A stretch of DNA of 64,000 bases. Origin: Candidatus Gastranaerophilales bacterium (GTDB taxonomy: Bacteria > Cyanobacteriota > Vampirovibrionia > Gastranaerophilales > Gastranaerophilaceae). Position numbers and translations under genes: made by a program. The stretch is taken from NCBI GenBank assembly GCA_944325085.1, contig CALUYT010000021.1:1-64000 (forward strand), in the 5' to 3' direction. The notes below the pieces were generated by a model. The model saw only the letters and a list, made by a program, of their open reading frames with translations, had not been told where the DNA came from and ran no database searches. Shown in pieces: positions 55,507 through 63,218 of this stretch. Numbering within the stretch: position 1 is the first letter of the stretch; every line of letters begins with the position of its first letter.

Positions 55507-56970
55507 ATGGCAATTAATACCCCTAAACAAACATCTCATTTAAAAAGAGAAATTCTAGTAAGATTAATCAAAGCGTATTTAGGAAAAGATTTTGAAGAAG
55601 ATACAAGATTAATCCCTTATGATATGCGACCAAAAGGAAGCGACGTTCCATACAGATGTTGTATCCATAAAGAACGTGCAATCTTAAGAGACAGAACTAT
55701 CGCAGGTTTAGGCTTATCAATTGAAGAAGCTGAAGATAGCGAATTATTATCTACCTTAGCTAAAAGAGCACAAGATAGAACAGAACCTGAAGATAACCCA
55801 CTAACAGTATTACAAACAGCTTGTAAAGGCTGTGTACCTTCAAGAATATATGTAACAGATTTATGCCAAGGCTGTGTAGCAAGACCTTGTGAATCAACTT
55901 GTAAATTTGGTGCTATTAAAGTTGAAAACGGCAAATCTGTTATTGACCCTGCAAAATGTAAAAATTGCGGAATGTGCGCTCAAGTTTGTCCATATCAAGC
56001 AATTGCAAAAATTATTGTACCTTGTGAAAATGCTTGTCCTGTTGGTGCAATAGCAAAAGACGAAGAAGGCTTAGCTCATATTGATTTTGAAAAATGTATA
56101 TCATGTGGAAAATGTGTAAGCGCTTGTCCATTTGGTGCAGTACACGAAAAGAGTCAAATTATTGATATATTAAAAGAAATGAAAGCTGGTAAAAAAGTTA
56201 TAGCCATGGTTGCACCAGCAATCATGGGTCAATTACCTTGCACACCAAAACAATTAAAACAAGCAATTATGACATTAGGTTTTGCGGATGTAATTGAAGT
56301 CGCAGAAGGCGCAGATATTACAACTAAAAACGAAGCTGCAGAATTTGAAGAAAGAATGGAAAAAGGTGAAGGTTTTATGACAACTTCTTGTTGTGCAGGA
56401 TACAACGAATTGGTTGATAAACATATACCAGAATTAAAACCATTCCGTTCTGACACAAAAACTCCGGCTTATTATACAGCTGAAATTGTAAAAAAAGAAA
56501 CACCTGAAGCTATTACAGTATTTTTCAGCCCTTGTGTTGCTAAAAGACGTGAAGCTCTACAAAATAAAAATATTGATTATGTATTGAATTTTGAAGAACT
56601 AGGAGCTTGGTTTATTGCTCTAAATGTTCAAGTTTCAACTTGTGATGAAGCTGAGTTTAGAAAAGAATCATCTGCTCAAGCAAGAAACTTTGCAAATACA
56701 GGTGGTGTAGCAGGTGCTGTAAATTCATTATTAGATGATGATAAAAAAGCAACACCTTATGTTATTGATGGATTAAATAAACAATCTATCAGAGATTTGA
56801 AAAAATTTGCTAAAAATGGCAAATGCGAACTTGGTAATTTAATTGAAGTTATGGCTTGTACAGGAGGTTGTCTAGGTGGATCTAGCACAATTAATGCTTA
56901 CAAACCTGCACTAAAACAATTAAATACATATGTTAGCGAAAGTCCTGAAATTAAAGATGTTCTAAAATAA
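55507..56970 (+). CDS. [FeFe] hydrogenase, catalytic type (group B-like)
   Basis: 487 aa. A cysteine-containing N-terminal region (YRCCIHKER, TACKGCVPSRIY, LCQGCVARPCESTC) is followed by ferredoxin-like clusters (CKNCGMCAQVCP, CISCGKCVSACP) and the H-cluster domain with C295 (TTSCCAGY), C343 (SPCVAKRRE), C451 and C455 (MACTGGCLGG). The proton-relay Cys (C296) is kept, unlike in the PAS protein. It makes or uses H2, probably via ferredoxin, in fermentation. The soluble group B assignment is from memory. The maturases HydE/F/G are not in the window. Confidence 0.88.
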   Translation: MAINTPKQTSHLKREILVRLIKAYLGKDFEEDTRLIPYDMRPKGSDVPYRCCIHKERAILRDRTIAGLGLSIEEAEDSELLSTLAKRAQDRTEPEDNPLTVLQTACKGCVPSRIYVTDLCQGCVARPCESTCKFGAIKVENGKSVIDPAKCKNCGMCAQVCPYQAIAKIIVPCENACPVGAIAKDEEGLAHIDFEKCISCGKCVSACPFGAVHEKSQIIDILKEMKAGKKVIAMVAPAIMGQLPCTPKQLKQAIMTLGFADVIEVAEGADITTKNEAAEFEERMEKGEGFMTTSCCAGYNELVDKHIPELKPFRSDTKTPAYYTAEIVKKETPEAITVFFSPCVAKRREALQNKNIDYVLNFEELGAWFIALNVQVSTCDEAEFRKESSAQARNFANTGGVAGAVNSLLDDDKKATPYVIDGLNKQSIRDLKKFAKNGKCELGNLIEVMACTGGCLGGSSTINAYKPALKQLNTYVSESPEIKDVLK

Positions 56971-56991
56971 GAACTTTTTATAACACTTATT

Positions 56992-57025
56992 AAAAAGGTG
57001 AAAGTTAATAACTTTCACCTTTTTA
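56992..57025 (+). terminator. intrinsic terminator after the hydrogenase operon
   Basis: AAAAAGGTGAAAGTT/AACTTTCACCTTTTT 15-bp perfect stem with AAT loop. Symmetrical; also ends the convergent FliI-like gene. Confidence 0.9.
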
Positions 57026-57036
57026 AATATCAAAAA

Positions 57037-58383
57037 TTATATATCAACACCTTGCATCATACTAACTAATTGACCAATAGTACCTTCCATAGTAACACTT
57101 TCAGAAGTCCGTTGTTGCAAAAATGCATTAATTTTAGGCATCATTTCGATTGCCGTATCCAACTTTGGATTAGAACCAGGTTGATACATACCAACATCAA
57201 TCAAGTCTTTATTTTCTCTATATAAAGAAAGCATCGTTCTTAATTTTGCAGCTGCTTGTTTATGTTCAGGGGAAGCAATCGCACTCATCAAACGAGAAAT
57301 ACTACCCAAAACATCAATTGCAGGGTAATGATTTGATTCTGCTACCTTTCTTGATAAAAAGATGTGCCCATCAACAATACCACGAACAATATCAACAATC
57401 GGATCTGAGATATCGTCACCTTCCATCAATACTGTATATAAAGCTGTAATTGAACCTCTTGGACTATTCCCGGCACGTTCCAAAACTTTTTGAAGCCAAG
57501 AGAAGATAGAAGGTGGATAACCTTTCATTGTTGGAGGTTCACCTAAAGACAATCCAACTTCTCTTCCTGCCATAGCACAACGAGTTACGGTATCTGTCAT
57601 TAAAAATACTTTTTTACCCTGATCCCTAAAATATTCGCAAACCGCAGTTGCTGTAAGTAAAGCTTTTTGTCTAATCAAAGGAGGTTGATCACCTGTAGAG
57701 CAAACTAAAACAGATTTTGCCATACCCTCTTCACCCAAAGAGTCTTCGACAAATTCTTTAACTTCACGTCCACGTTCTCCAATTAGTGCAACTACGTTAA
57801 CATCTGCATCTGAATTTCTAGCAATCATACCCAACAAAGTACTTTTACCGACACCAGAACCTGCAAATAATCCCAAACGCTGTCCACAGCCCATTGTCAT
57901 ACAACCATCAATAGCTCTAACTCCGGTTGAAAATTGTTCTGTAATAATTGGTCTTTCAAAAGGACCTGGAGGAGGACCTTCAATAGGTCGCCATAATGCA
58001 CCAGTTGTATCTAAAGGTTTTCCATCAATTGGATTTCCTAAAGGATCTATCAATCTGCCAAGTAAAAAATCTCCAACAGGAACTGTTATTGGTCGTCCTG
58101 TTGAGGTAACTAAACTTCCTTGACCAATACCACTTCCATCTAATAATAACGATAATTGAGCAACTTCACCTTTAAATGCTTGTACTTCTGCCGGTTTTTG
58201 CTTACCATCATAAGTTTCTATATAACATAAATCACCAATTTTTAATCCCGGCAATTTTACTTCTACGGTTAAACCCAAAAGCTTTGATACTGAACCTTTA
58301 TATGTGTATAATTCTGTGGTTTCCAGCTTTTCTTTAACCTGTTTTTTTATTTGCTCTAGTGAACTTTTATCAATATCTGTCAT
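57037..58383 (-). CDS. FliI/YscN family export ATPase
   Basis: 448 aa of the flagellar/type III secretion ATPase family, related to F1-beta. N-terminal beta-barrel; Walker A in GLFAGSGVGKST (about residue 165-176), Walker B in KVFLMTDTVTR, and the FliI-typical GEPPTMKGYPPSIFSWLQ and RPIEGPPPGP stretches. It powers substrate entry into a flagellar or injectisome export gate. No fliH, fliJ, flhA or ring gene is nearby, so flagellum and injectisome cannot be told apart. Confidence 0.9.
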   Translation of the reverse strand: MTDIDKSSLEQIKKQVKEKLETTELYTYKGSVSKLLGLTVEVKLPGLKIGDLCYIETYDGKQKPAEVQAFKGEVAQLSLLLDGSGIGQGSLVTSTGRPITVPVGDFLLGRLIDPLGNPIDGKPLDTTGALWRPIEGPPPGPFERPIITEQFSTGVRAIDGCMTMGCGQRLGLFAGSGVGKSTLLGMIARNSDADVNVVALIGERGREVKEFVEDSLGEEGMAKSVLVCSTGDQPPLIRQKALLTATAVCEYFRDQGKKVFLMTDTVTRCAMAGREVGLSLGEPPTMKGYPPSIFSWLQKVLERAGNSPRGSITALYTVLMEGDDISDPIVDIVRGIVDGHIFLSRKVAESNHYPAIDVLGSISRLMSAIASPEHKQAAAKLRTMLSLYRENKDLIDVGMYQPGSNPKLDTAIEMMPKINAFLQQRTSESVTMEGTIGQLVSMMQGVDI

Positions 58384-58508
58384 AACTTTTATTATATCAA
58401 TATTTATAGATATATCAATTTATTAATATTATTATTCTTCTTGCCACGAAAACATTTTAATTATATTATATACAAGTCGGTTATGTTATTTTAGGAGGAT
58501 ATAATATT

Positions 58509-58742
58509 ATGGGTAAAATTTTTGGTATTAGCGATAATCCTGTTTCTACAATCAGTTCAGCATTAAATGGAACTCAATTTGAACCAATAACTTATTATCA
58601 AATTAGAAAAATTAAACTACCGGATAATACAGCTGATAAATTTATAAAAAAAGAAGCGCAACCTAAATCAAATCCTTTTGTAAAAATGCGCAATGGTTTT
58701 GGTAAATTAATGGCACATTTTCAAAGACCCAAAAACCAATAA
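58509..58742 (+). CDS. hypothetical protein (77 aa)
   Basis: Unrecognised. MGKIFGISDNPVSTISSALNG starts a short helix region (quoted part only); the middle has TYYQIRKIKLPDNTADKF and the C-terminus is basic (FGKLMAHFQRPKNQ). No signal peptide. TAGGAGG is a strong ribosome site and a terminator follows, supporting a real gene. Function unknown. Confidence 0.6.
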   Translation: MGKIFGISDNPVSTISSALNGTQFEPITYYQIRKIKLPDNTADKFIKKEAQPKSNPFVKMRNGFGKLMAHFQRPKNQ

Positions 58743-58755
58743 TCATAAAATATGA

Positions 58756-58790
58756 CAAAAAAGGATGAATTAATAATTCATCCTTTTTTA
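58756..58790. terminator. intrinsic terminator between 58742 and adk
   Basis: AAAAAAGGATGAATT/AATTCATCCTTTTTT stem with AAT loop; serves both the plus-strand small gene and adk. Confidence 0.88.
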
Positions 58791-58812
58791 AATTTGTAAT
58801 AAATTTATTTTC

Positions 58813-59472
58813 TTATTCATTAATTACTGCTAAAAGTCTTTCCCAAACTTGTTCAATTGAACCTTCAGCATCTATCGTTTTTAAAACACCTTTATTTTTA
58901 TAATAATCAATTAACGGTGCTGTTTCATGGAAATATGTTTCAAATCTTGCTTTAGCAATTTCCTCATTATCATCTTTTCTTTGTACTAAAGCTGTACCGC
59001 ATTTGTCACAGATTCCTTCAACTTTAGTAGGTTTAAATTTGATATTGTAAATTTCGCCACAATTTGGACAAGATCTGCGATTAACAATTCTTGAAATCAA
59101 AATATCTTGATTTAAATCAAAATAAATTGCCTTAAAATCAACTTTTGTTGCTCCGTTTATATCAGAATTTATAACATCCAACATATCAGCTTGTTCAACA
59201 CTTCTTGGATAGCCATCAAGAATATAGCCATCTTTACAATCATCTTCAGATAATCTATCTTTAATAATTGAAGCAACTAATTCTACAGGAACTAAATTTC
59301 CCTTATCAATATAAGACTTAGCAACTTTTCCATTTGGAGTTTCTTTTTTTATTTCGGCACGTAATAAAGAACCCGTATCAACATGTGGTAATCCCAAATA
59401 TTCTGCTAACATTGCAGTTTGAGTACCTTTTCCACAAGCAGGTGGTCCTAAGAATATAAGTTCTTTTTTCAT
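58813..59472 (-). CDS. adk: adenylate kinase
   Basis: Interconverts ATP+AMP and 2 ADP. With the start at 59472 it is 219 aa, the usual long form. P-loop LGPPACGKGTQ at residues ~7-17, AMP-binding DTGSLLR, DGYPRS, and a zinc-type LID (CPNCGEIY and CDKCGTAL). An in-frame ATG at 59529 would add 19 polar residues. Both ATGs have a nearly identical GAAAAGAG site, so two forms are possible; the shorter fits the family. Confidence 0.94.
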   Translation of the reverse strand: MKKELIFLGPPACGKGTQTAMLAEYLGLPHVDTGSLLRAEIKKETPNGKVAKSYIDKGNLVPVELVASIIKDRLSEDDCKDGYILDGYPRSVEQADMLDVINSDINGATKVDFKAIYFDLNQDILISRIVNRRSCPNCGEIYNIKFKPTKVEGICDKCGTALVQRKDDNEEIAKARFETYFHETAPLIDYYKNKGVLKTIDAEGSIEQVWERLLAVINE

Positions 59473-59599
59473 AACGTCACTCTTTTCTACATTTATATAT
59501 GTTTTTTTACTTTCTGTTGATATACTCATATTTCATCTCTTTTCTATTTTTCAAATACATTAGAATTGTACTACCAGAATAATATTATTTCAACAATGC

Positions 59600-61177
59600 T
59601 TATTTCTTAGCCTTGGATTTATCAGCCAATTCACTATCAACTCTTAAAAATACAGGATGAATATCATCTTTTGAAATCAACTTACCTGATTTAATATTAT
59701 CTGTTTTAATATCATCTAATTTTATAGACAAATCATAAGATAATTGTCTTGCCATATCAGCTGCAATATTAGGACAATATGGATAAATCAAAGAAGATAC
59801 CACACACATTACTTCTAATACTGTAGCCAATACCTGACCGCATTCTGTCATTTTTTCTTCTTTTGCTAAAGTCCAAGGAGCATTATCTGTAACAAATTTA
59901 TTTGTTGCATCAACTAAAGATATAATTTCTTGTGCTGCTTCTTGAATTTCAAAATGATTAAAATGATTTTCAACTATTTTAATAGTACCTAATGAAGTTT
60001 TTAATAAACTTTCAGCTTCTTTAGAACGATTTGCTAAAAATTCATCTTTAATTTCTCCATCAAAATATTTAACTAGCATTGATAAACTTCTGTTTAACAA
60101 ATTACCCATACTATTTGCTAAATGAGCATTTACTTTTTCTTTAAAATCTTGATCCGAATAATTACCATCACGTCCACAAGGAGCAGATGTTGCCATATAA
60201 TATCTAAATGCATCAGGCTGTTCTAAACCAAAATTTTCTAAAACAGAAGTTGGAGAAACAACATTACCTAAAGACTTAGACATTTTTGTTTCATCAATAG
60301 TAATCCAACCATGTGCAAATATATGTTTTGGTAATGGTAAATCTAAAGCCATCAAAATTGCTGGCCAATATATACTATGGAATTTTAAAATATCTTTTCC
60401 AATAACATGAACATCAACCGGCCACAATTTTTTAAATTGTTCAGATGGATTTTCAGTATCATAGCCAATAGCAGTTATATAATTTGATAGAGCATCAATC
60501 CAAACATAAATAGACTGTTCAGGATCATCTAAAATATCAATACCCCAACCTACATTTTCTTTACTTCTTGAAACTGAAATATCCTGAATATCTTCCAATT
60601 GATTTAAAACTTCATTTGCTCTAAAACTTGGAACTATAAATTCCGGATTTTCCTTTATGTGTTTAATAATTGCATCTTTGTATTTTGTAAGCTTAAAGAA
60701 ATAGTTTTCTTCTTTAACAACTTCCGGTTTTTTCAAATGATCAGGACATAATCCATCTTCTGTTAAATCTTTAGGATTTAAGAAGCATTCACAACCTGAA
60801 CAATATAAACCTTCATATTCGTGTTTATAAATATCACCTTTTTCAACAAGTTTTTTAAAGATTTTTTGAACAGTTTTTTCATGATCTTCATCAGTTGTTC
60901 TAATAAATCTATTATAGTTAATATCTAAAGCTTTCCAAGCATCTTTAAATTTTTGAGCATTTTCATCACATAATTCTTTTGGAGTTTTACCTTGTGCAGC
61001 AGATGTTTTTTGGATTTTAATACCGTGTTCATCTGTACCTGTCAAGAAAAACATATTATCTGTTCTTTGTGAATAATGTCTTGCAATAATATCAGTTAAG
61101 ATTTTTTCATAAGCGTGTCCAATATGTGGTGCACCATTTACATAATCAATTGCTGTTGTTAAATAATATTTTTCCAT
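59600..61177 (-). CDS. metG: methionyl-tRNA synthetase
   Basis: 525-aa class I synthetase. HIGH motif in GAPHIGHAYEK, KMSKS in ETKMSKSLGN, LTGTDEHGIKIQ, a CP domain with CSGCECF and LCPDH, and SAPCGRDGNYSDQDF. It lacks the C-terminal tRNA-binding (EMAP-like) domain found in longer MetG, which is common. GGAATGG-type sequence precedes the ATG. Stands alone, adjacent to adk on the same strand. Confidence 0.96.
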   Translation of the reverse strand: MEKYYLTTAIDYVNGAPHIGHAYEKILTDIIARHYSQRTDNMFFLTGTDEHGIKIQKTSAAQGKTPKELCDENAQKFKDAWKALDINYNRFIRTTDEDHEKTVQKIFKKLVEKGDIYKHEYEGLYCSGCECFLNPKDLTEDGLCPDHLKKPEVVKEENYFFKLTKYKDAIIKHIKENPEFIVPSFRANEVLNQLEDIQDISVSRSKENVGWGIDILDDPEQSIYVWIDALSNYITAIGYDTENPSEQFKKLWPVDVHVIGKDILKFHSIYWPAILMALDLPLPKHIFAHGWITIDETKMSKSLGNVVSPTSVLENFGLEQPDAFRYYMATSAPCGRDGNYSDQDFKEKVNAHLANSMGNLLNRSLSMLVKYFDGEIKDEFLANRSKEAESLLKTSLGTIKIVENHFNHFEIQEAAQEIISLVDATNKFVTDNAPWTLAKEEKMTECGQVLATVLEVMCVVSSLIYPYCPNIAADMARQLSYDLSIKLDDIKTDNIKSGKLISKDDIHPVFLRVDSELADKSKAKK

Positions 61178-61287
61178 TCCTTATTCCTCATATTTATACA
61201 AAAATACTACCATAAACACACCACAAATACTTTTAATATTTACAAAAATAACAAAAAATGATATACTGCAAAAAAGGAATTTTATGT

Positions 61288-61662
61288 ATGAAAAAGAATA
61301 TTTTTATCTTATTAGTCGTTTTTTTGACATTAAATAGCAGCTTTGCATCCTTTGATAAATTTGAAGGACTAAAAACAGGAACATATAAGTGTCCTTCATC
61401 TTGTGTTGTAGAATTACATAGACACGGAGGAAGAAGCTTTTCTAATTGCAATGTTGATAAAGACGCAATTGCAGATATGATAAAAAACAACAAATGTACA
61501 TACGAAGCAGACAAAAGTAAATATTACTCTTGCCAATATGCAGAAGGATCCTGCTCCGTAACAATTTCTTCAAGCGGGAATACAGTTTCTTGTATGGGAA
61601 AAACTCCTCAAACACAAAAAGTATTAGAAGAAGCAAAAGCAGGTAAATGCTACATTGAATAA
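61288..61662 (+). CDS. small secreted cysteine-rich protein, copy 1
   Basis: 124 aa. Signal peptide MKKNIFILLVVFLTLNSSFA, then a mature domain with eight cysteines: TYKCPSSCVVEL, SNCNVD, NNKCTYE, YYSCQYAEGSCSV, VSCMGK, GKCYIE. The in-frame ATG at 61258 gives no signal and is rejected; AAGGA precedes 61288. It is a paralogue of the next gene. Probably folds by disulfides in the envelope or outside. Function unknown. Confidence 0.65.
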   Translation: MKKNIFILLVVFLTLNSSFASFDKFEGLKTGTYKCPSSCVVELHRHGGRSFSNCNVDKDAIADMIKNNKCTYEADKSKYYSCQYAEGSCSVTISSSGNTVSCMGKTPQTQKVLEEAKAGKCYIE

Positions 61663-61677
61663 CCCAGAAAGGAATAT

Positions 61678-62085
61678 ATGAAAAAATTATTACCATTAGT
61701 TATAACTGTATTACTTTTACAAACTTTAGTATTTTCTGCAGAAAAAAGATTTGAACCTGGACGATACACTTGTCCATATTATTATAATGGAGCAGATCAC
61801 AAATGCAATATTGATGTAAATTTACAAGGACAAGCTGAAACTTCCTGCTCTTTTTTATCACTTGATCTTATAAAAACTCTTTTAAATGGTAAAAAATGTA
61901 AATTTAGACCTTATGAATACTTTATTTGCAATTATCCTGGAGACTCTTGTGAAGTAATAATCGGAATAAAAGATAGTGAAAATTACGCTGATTGCGACAA
62001 GAATGCAAATAAAAATAGAGCAATAAAAGATGCACAAAACGGAATGTGCGCACAAATTTATGACAAATTTTATGATAATGATTAA
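61678..62085 (+). CDS. small secreted cysteine-rich protein, copy 2
   Basis: 135 aa. Signal peptide MKKLLPLVITVLLLQTLVFS; mature cysteines in order match copy 1: RYTCPYYY, HKCNIDV, TSCSFL, GKKCKFR, YFICNYPGDSCEV, ADCDKN, GMCAQI. Shared frame 'G-x-Y-x-C-P ... N/G-x-K-C ... C-x-Y-x-x-x-S-C-x-V ... G-x-C'. 15 bases separate it from each neighbour, so the three genes form one operon. Function unknown. Confidence 0.65.
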   Translation: MKKLLPLVITVLLLQTLVFSAEKRFEPGRYTCPYYYNGADHKCNIDVNLQGQAETSCSFLSLDLIKTLLNGKKCKFRPYEYFICNYPGDSCEVIIGIKDSENYADCDKNANKNRAIKDAQNGMCAQIYDKFYDND

Positions 62086-62099
62086 GGAGTAAAGAGAGC

Positions 62100-62642
62100 A
62101 TGAAAAAAACACTAACACTACTTGGAATAATAGCATTAGCTATGACAAGCTCTATTACAATGGCTGTAACCATAGGGAAACAACCTCCTGCTGATTATAT
62201 GAAAAATTTAAAAAGCTGCACAGCAAGTTCTGCTAAAAATAATAGCGGAACTGTAGATGAATACACAATAAAAGGTCTATTACCGGATGGAAGATGCGAA
62301 GTTGAGATAACAAGTTATACAAATTTTGAAGATCCAAAAGTTTATGAAGGCTTTATCACAATTTTAAAAGCATTTGGTGGAGAAAAACTTAATCCTGCAG
62401 ATATTCCAACTCAAGCACAAATGATTGAACAAGGGAAAAAAGAAAAAGACGTAACGGTTTGTAAATTTACCAAAGAACAAAGATTTGCTTTACATGCCGC
62501 ATATTTAAAAAATGATGGCAAAAATAATAACTGCGTAACAAAACCTGATGGTACTACAAGTTGTCGTTACAGCACAGAAGATATGAGTTCATACGATAGA
62601 TTAATGATGAACTATAGCCAAGGAACTTGTTCACATCAATAA
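62100..62642 (+). CDS. secreted cysteine-containing protein
   Basis: 180 aa. Signal peptide MKKTLTLLGIIALAMTSSIT..A. The mature part has KSCTASSAK, DGRCEVEITSY, VTVCKFTKEQRFAL, NNCVTK, TSCRYSTEDM and QGTCSHQ. It is not clearly paralogous to the two genes before it, but shares the small exported cysteine-bearing character and the operon. Seven cysteines suggest disulfides and perhaps one free thiol. Function unknown. Confidence 0.62.
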   Translation: MKKTLTLLGIIALAMTSSITMAVTIGKQPPADYMKNLKSCTASSAKNNSGTVDEYTIKGLLPDGRCEVEITSYTNFEDPKVYEGFITILKAFGGEKLNPADIPTQAQMIEQGKKEKDVTVCKFTKEQRFALHAAYLKNDGKNNNCVTKPDGTTSCRYSTEDMSSYDRLMMNYSQGTCSHQ

Positions 62643-62721
62643 TTAATTATAAAAAACTAAGCAATTTTTTAGACAAAAAATACTTTATATATATGTAGGT
62701 AAAATATAAAGGAATATTTTT

Positions 62722-63171
62722 ATGTCTTCAAATTGGGTTTTGGCACTAGATAGCTTAGCTTCAAACGGTGTAATTGATTTTGATGCACCAGCATACCTTC
62801 TTGACCAACCGGCAAGATATGTAGGTAATCCTCCTATGGAAAGATTACCAAATGAATTATCATTACTCCCAGAAGGTACAACCATTAAGCAACAACCTCA
62901 AAAAGATAGTTTTAATAATCCAGATAATAATAATATGGTACAAAATCCTGCGTGGAAAAAATGGGCACTTGGTGCAATTTTAACAACCTTGATAGGCGGA
63001 ACTATCGGAGCGGTTTTACTTAAAAAAGGTAAAATTAAATTACCAAAAAACTTCAAAATGCCTGATATGACAAAAATTAAAACCAATTTAAAAAATGTAG
63101 GCTCCACAATCTTAACATACATAAAGAAACCTTTTATTTGGATTGGAAATAAATTCAAAAAAACTCCATAA
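62722..63171 (+). CDS. small membrane-anchored hypothetical protein
   Basis: 149 aa. A polar N-terminus (MSSNWVLALDSLASNGVIDF then a proline-rich stretch) is followed by one hydrophobic helix at residues ~83-103 (WALGAILTTLIGGTIGAVLL). The C-terminus is strongly basic (KKGKIKLPKNFKMPDMTKI, YIKKPFIWIGNKFKK). Similar proteins occur widely in Gastranaerophilales to my recollection, but no function is known. AAAGGAA lies before the ATG. Confidence 0.6.
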   Translation: MSSNWVLALDSLASNGVIDFDAPAYLLDQPARYVGNPPMERLPNELSLLPEGTTIKQQPQKDSFNNPDNNNMVQNPAWKKWALGAILTTLIGGTIGAVLLKKGKIKLPKNFKMPDMTKIKTNLKNVGSTILTYIKKPFIWIGNKFKKTP

Positions 63172-63218
63172 TATTAAATTTATTTACTTTAAAAATATTT
63201 TTCTATAAAATATAGTAT

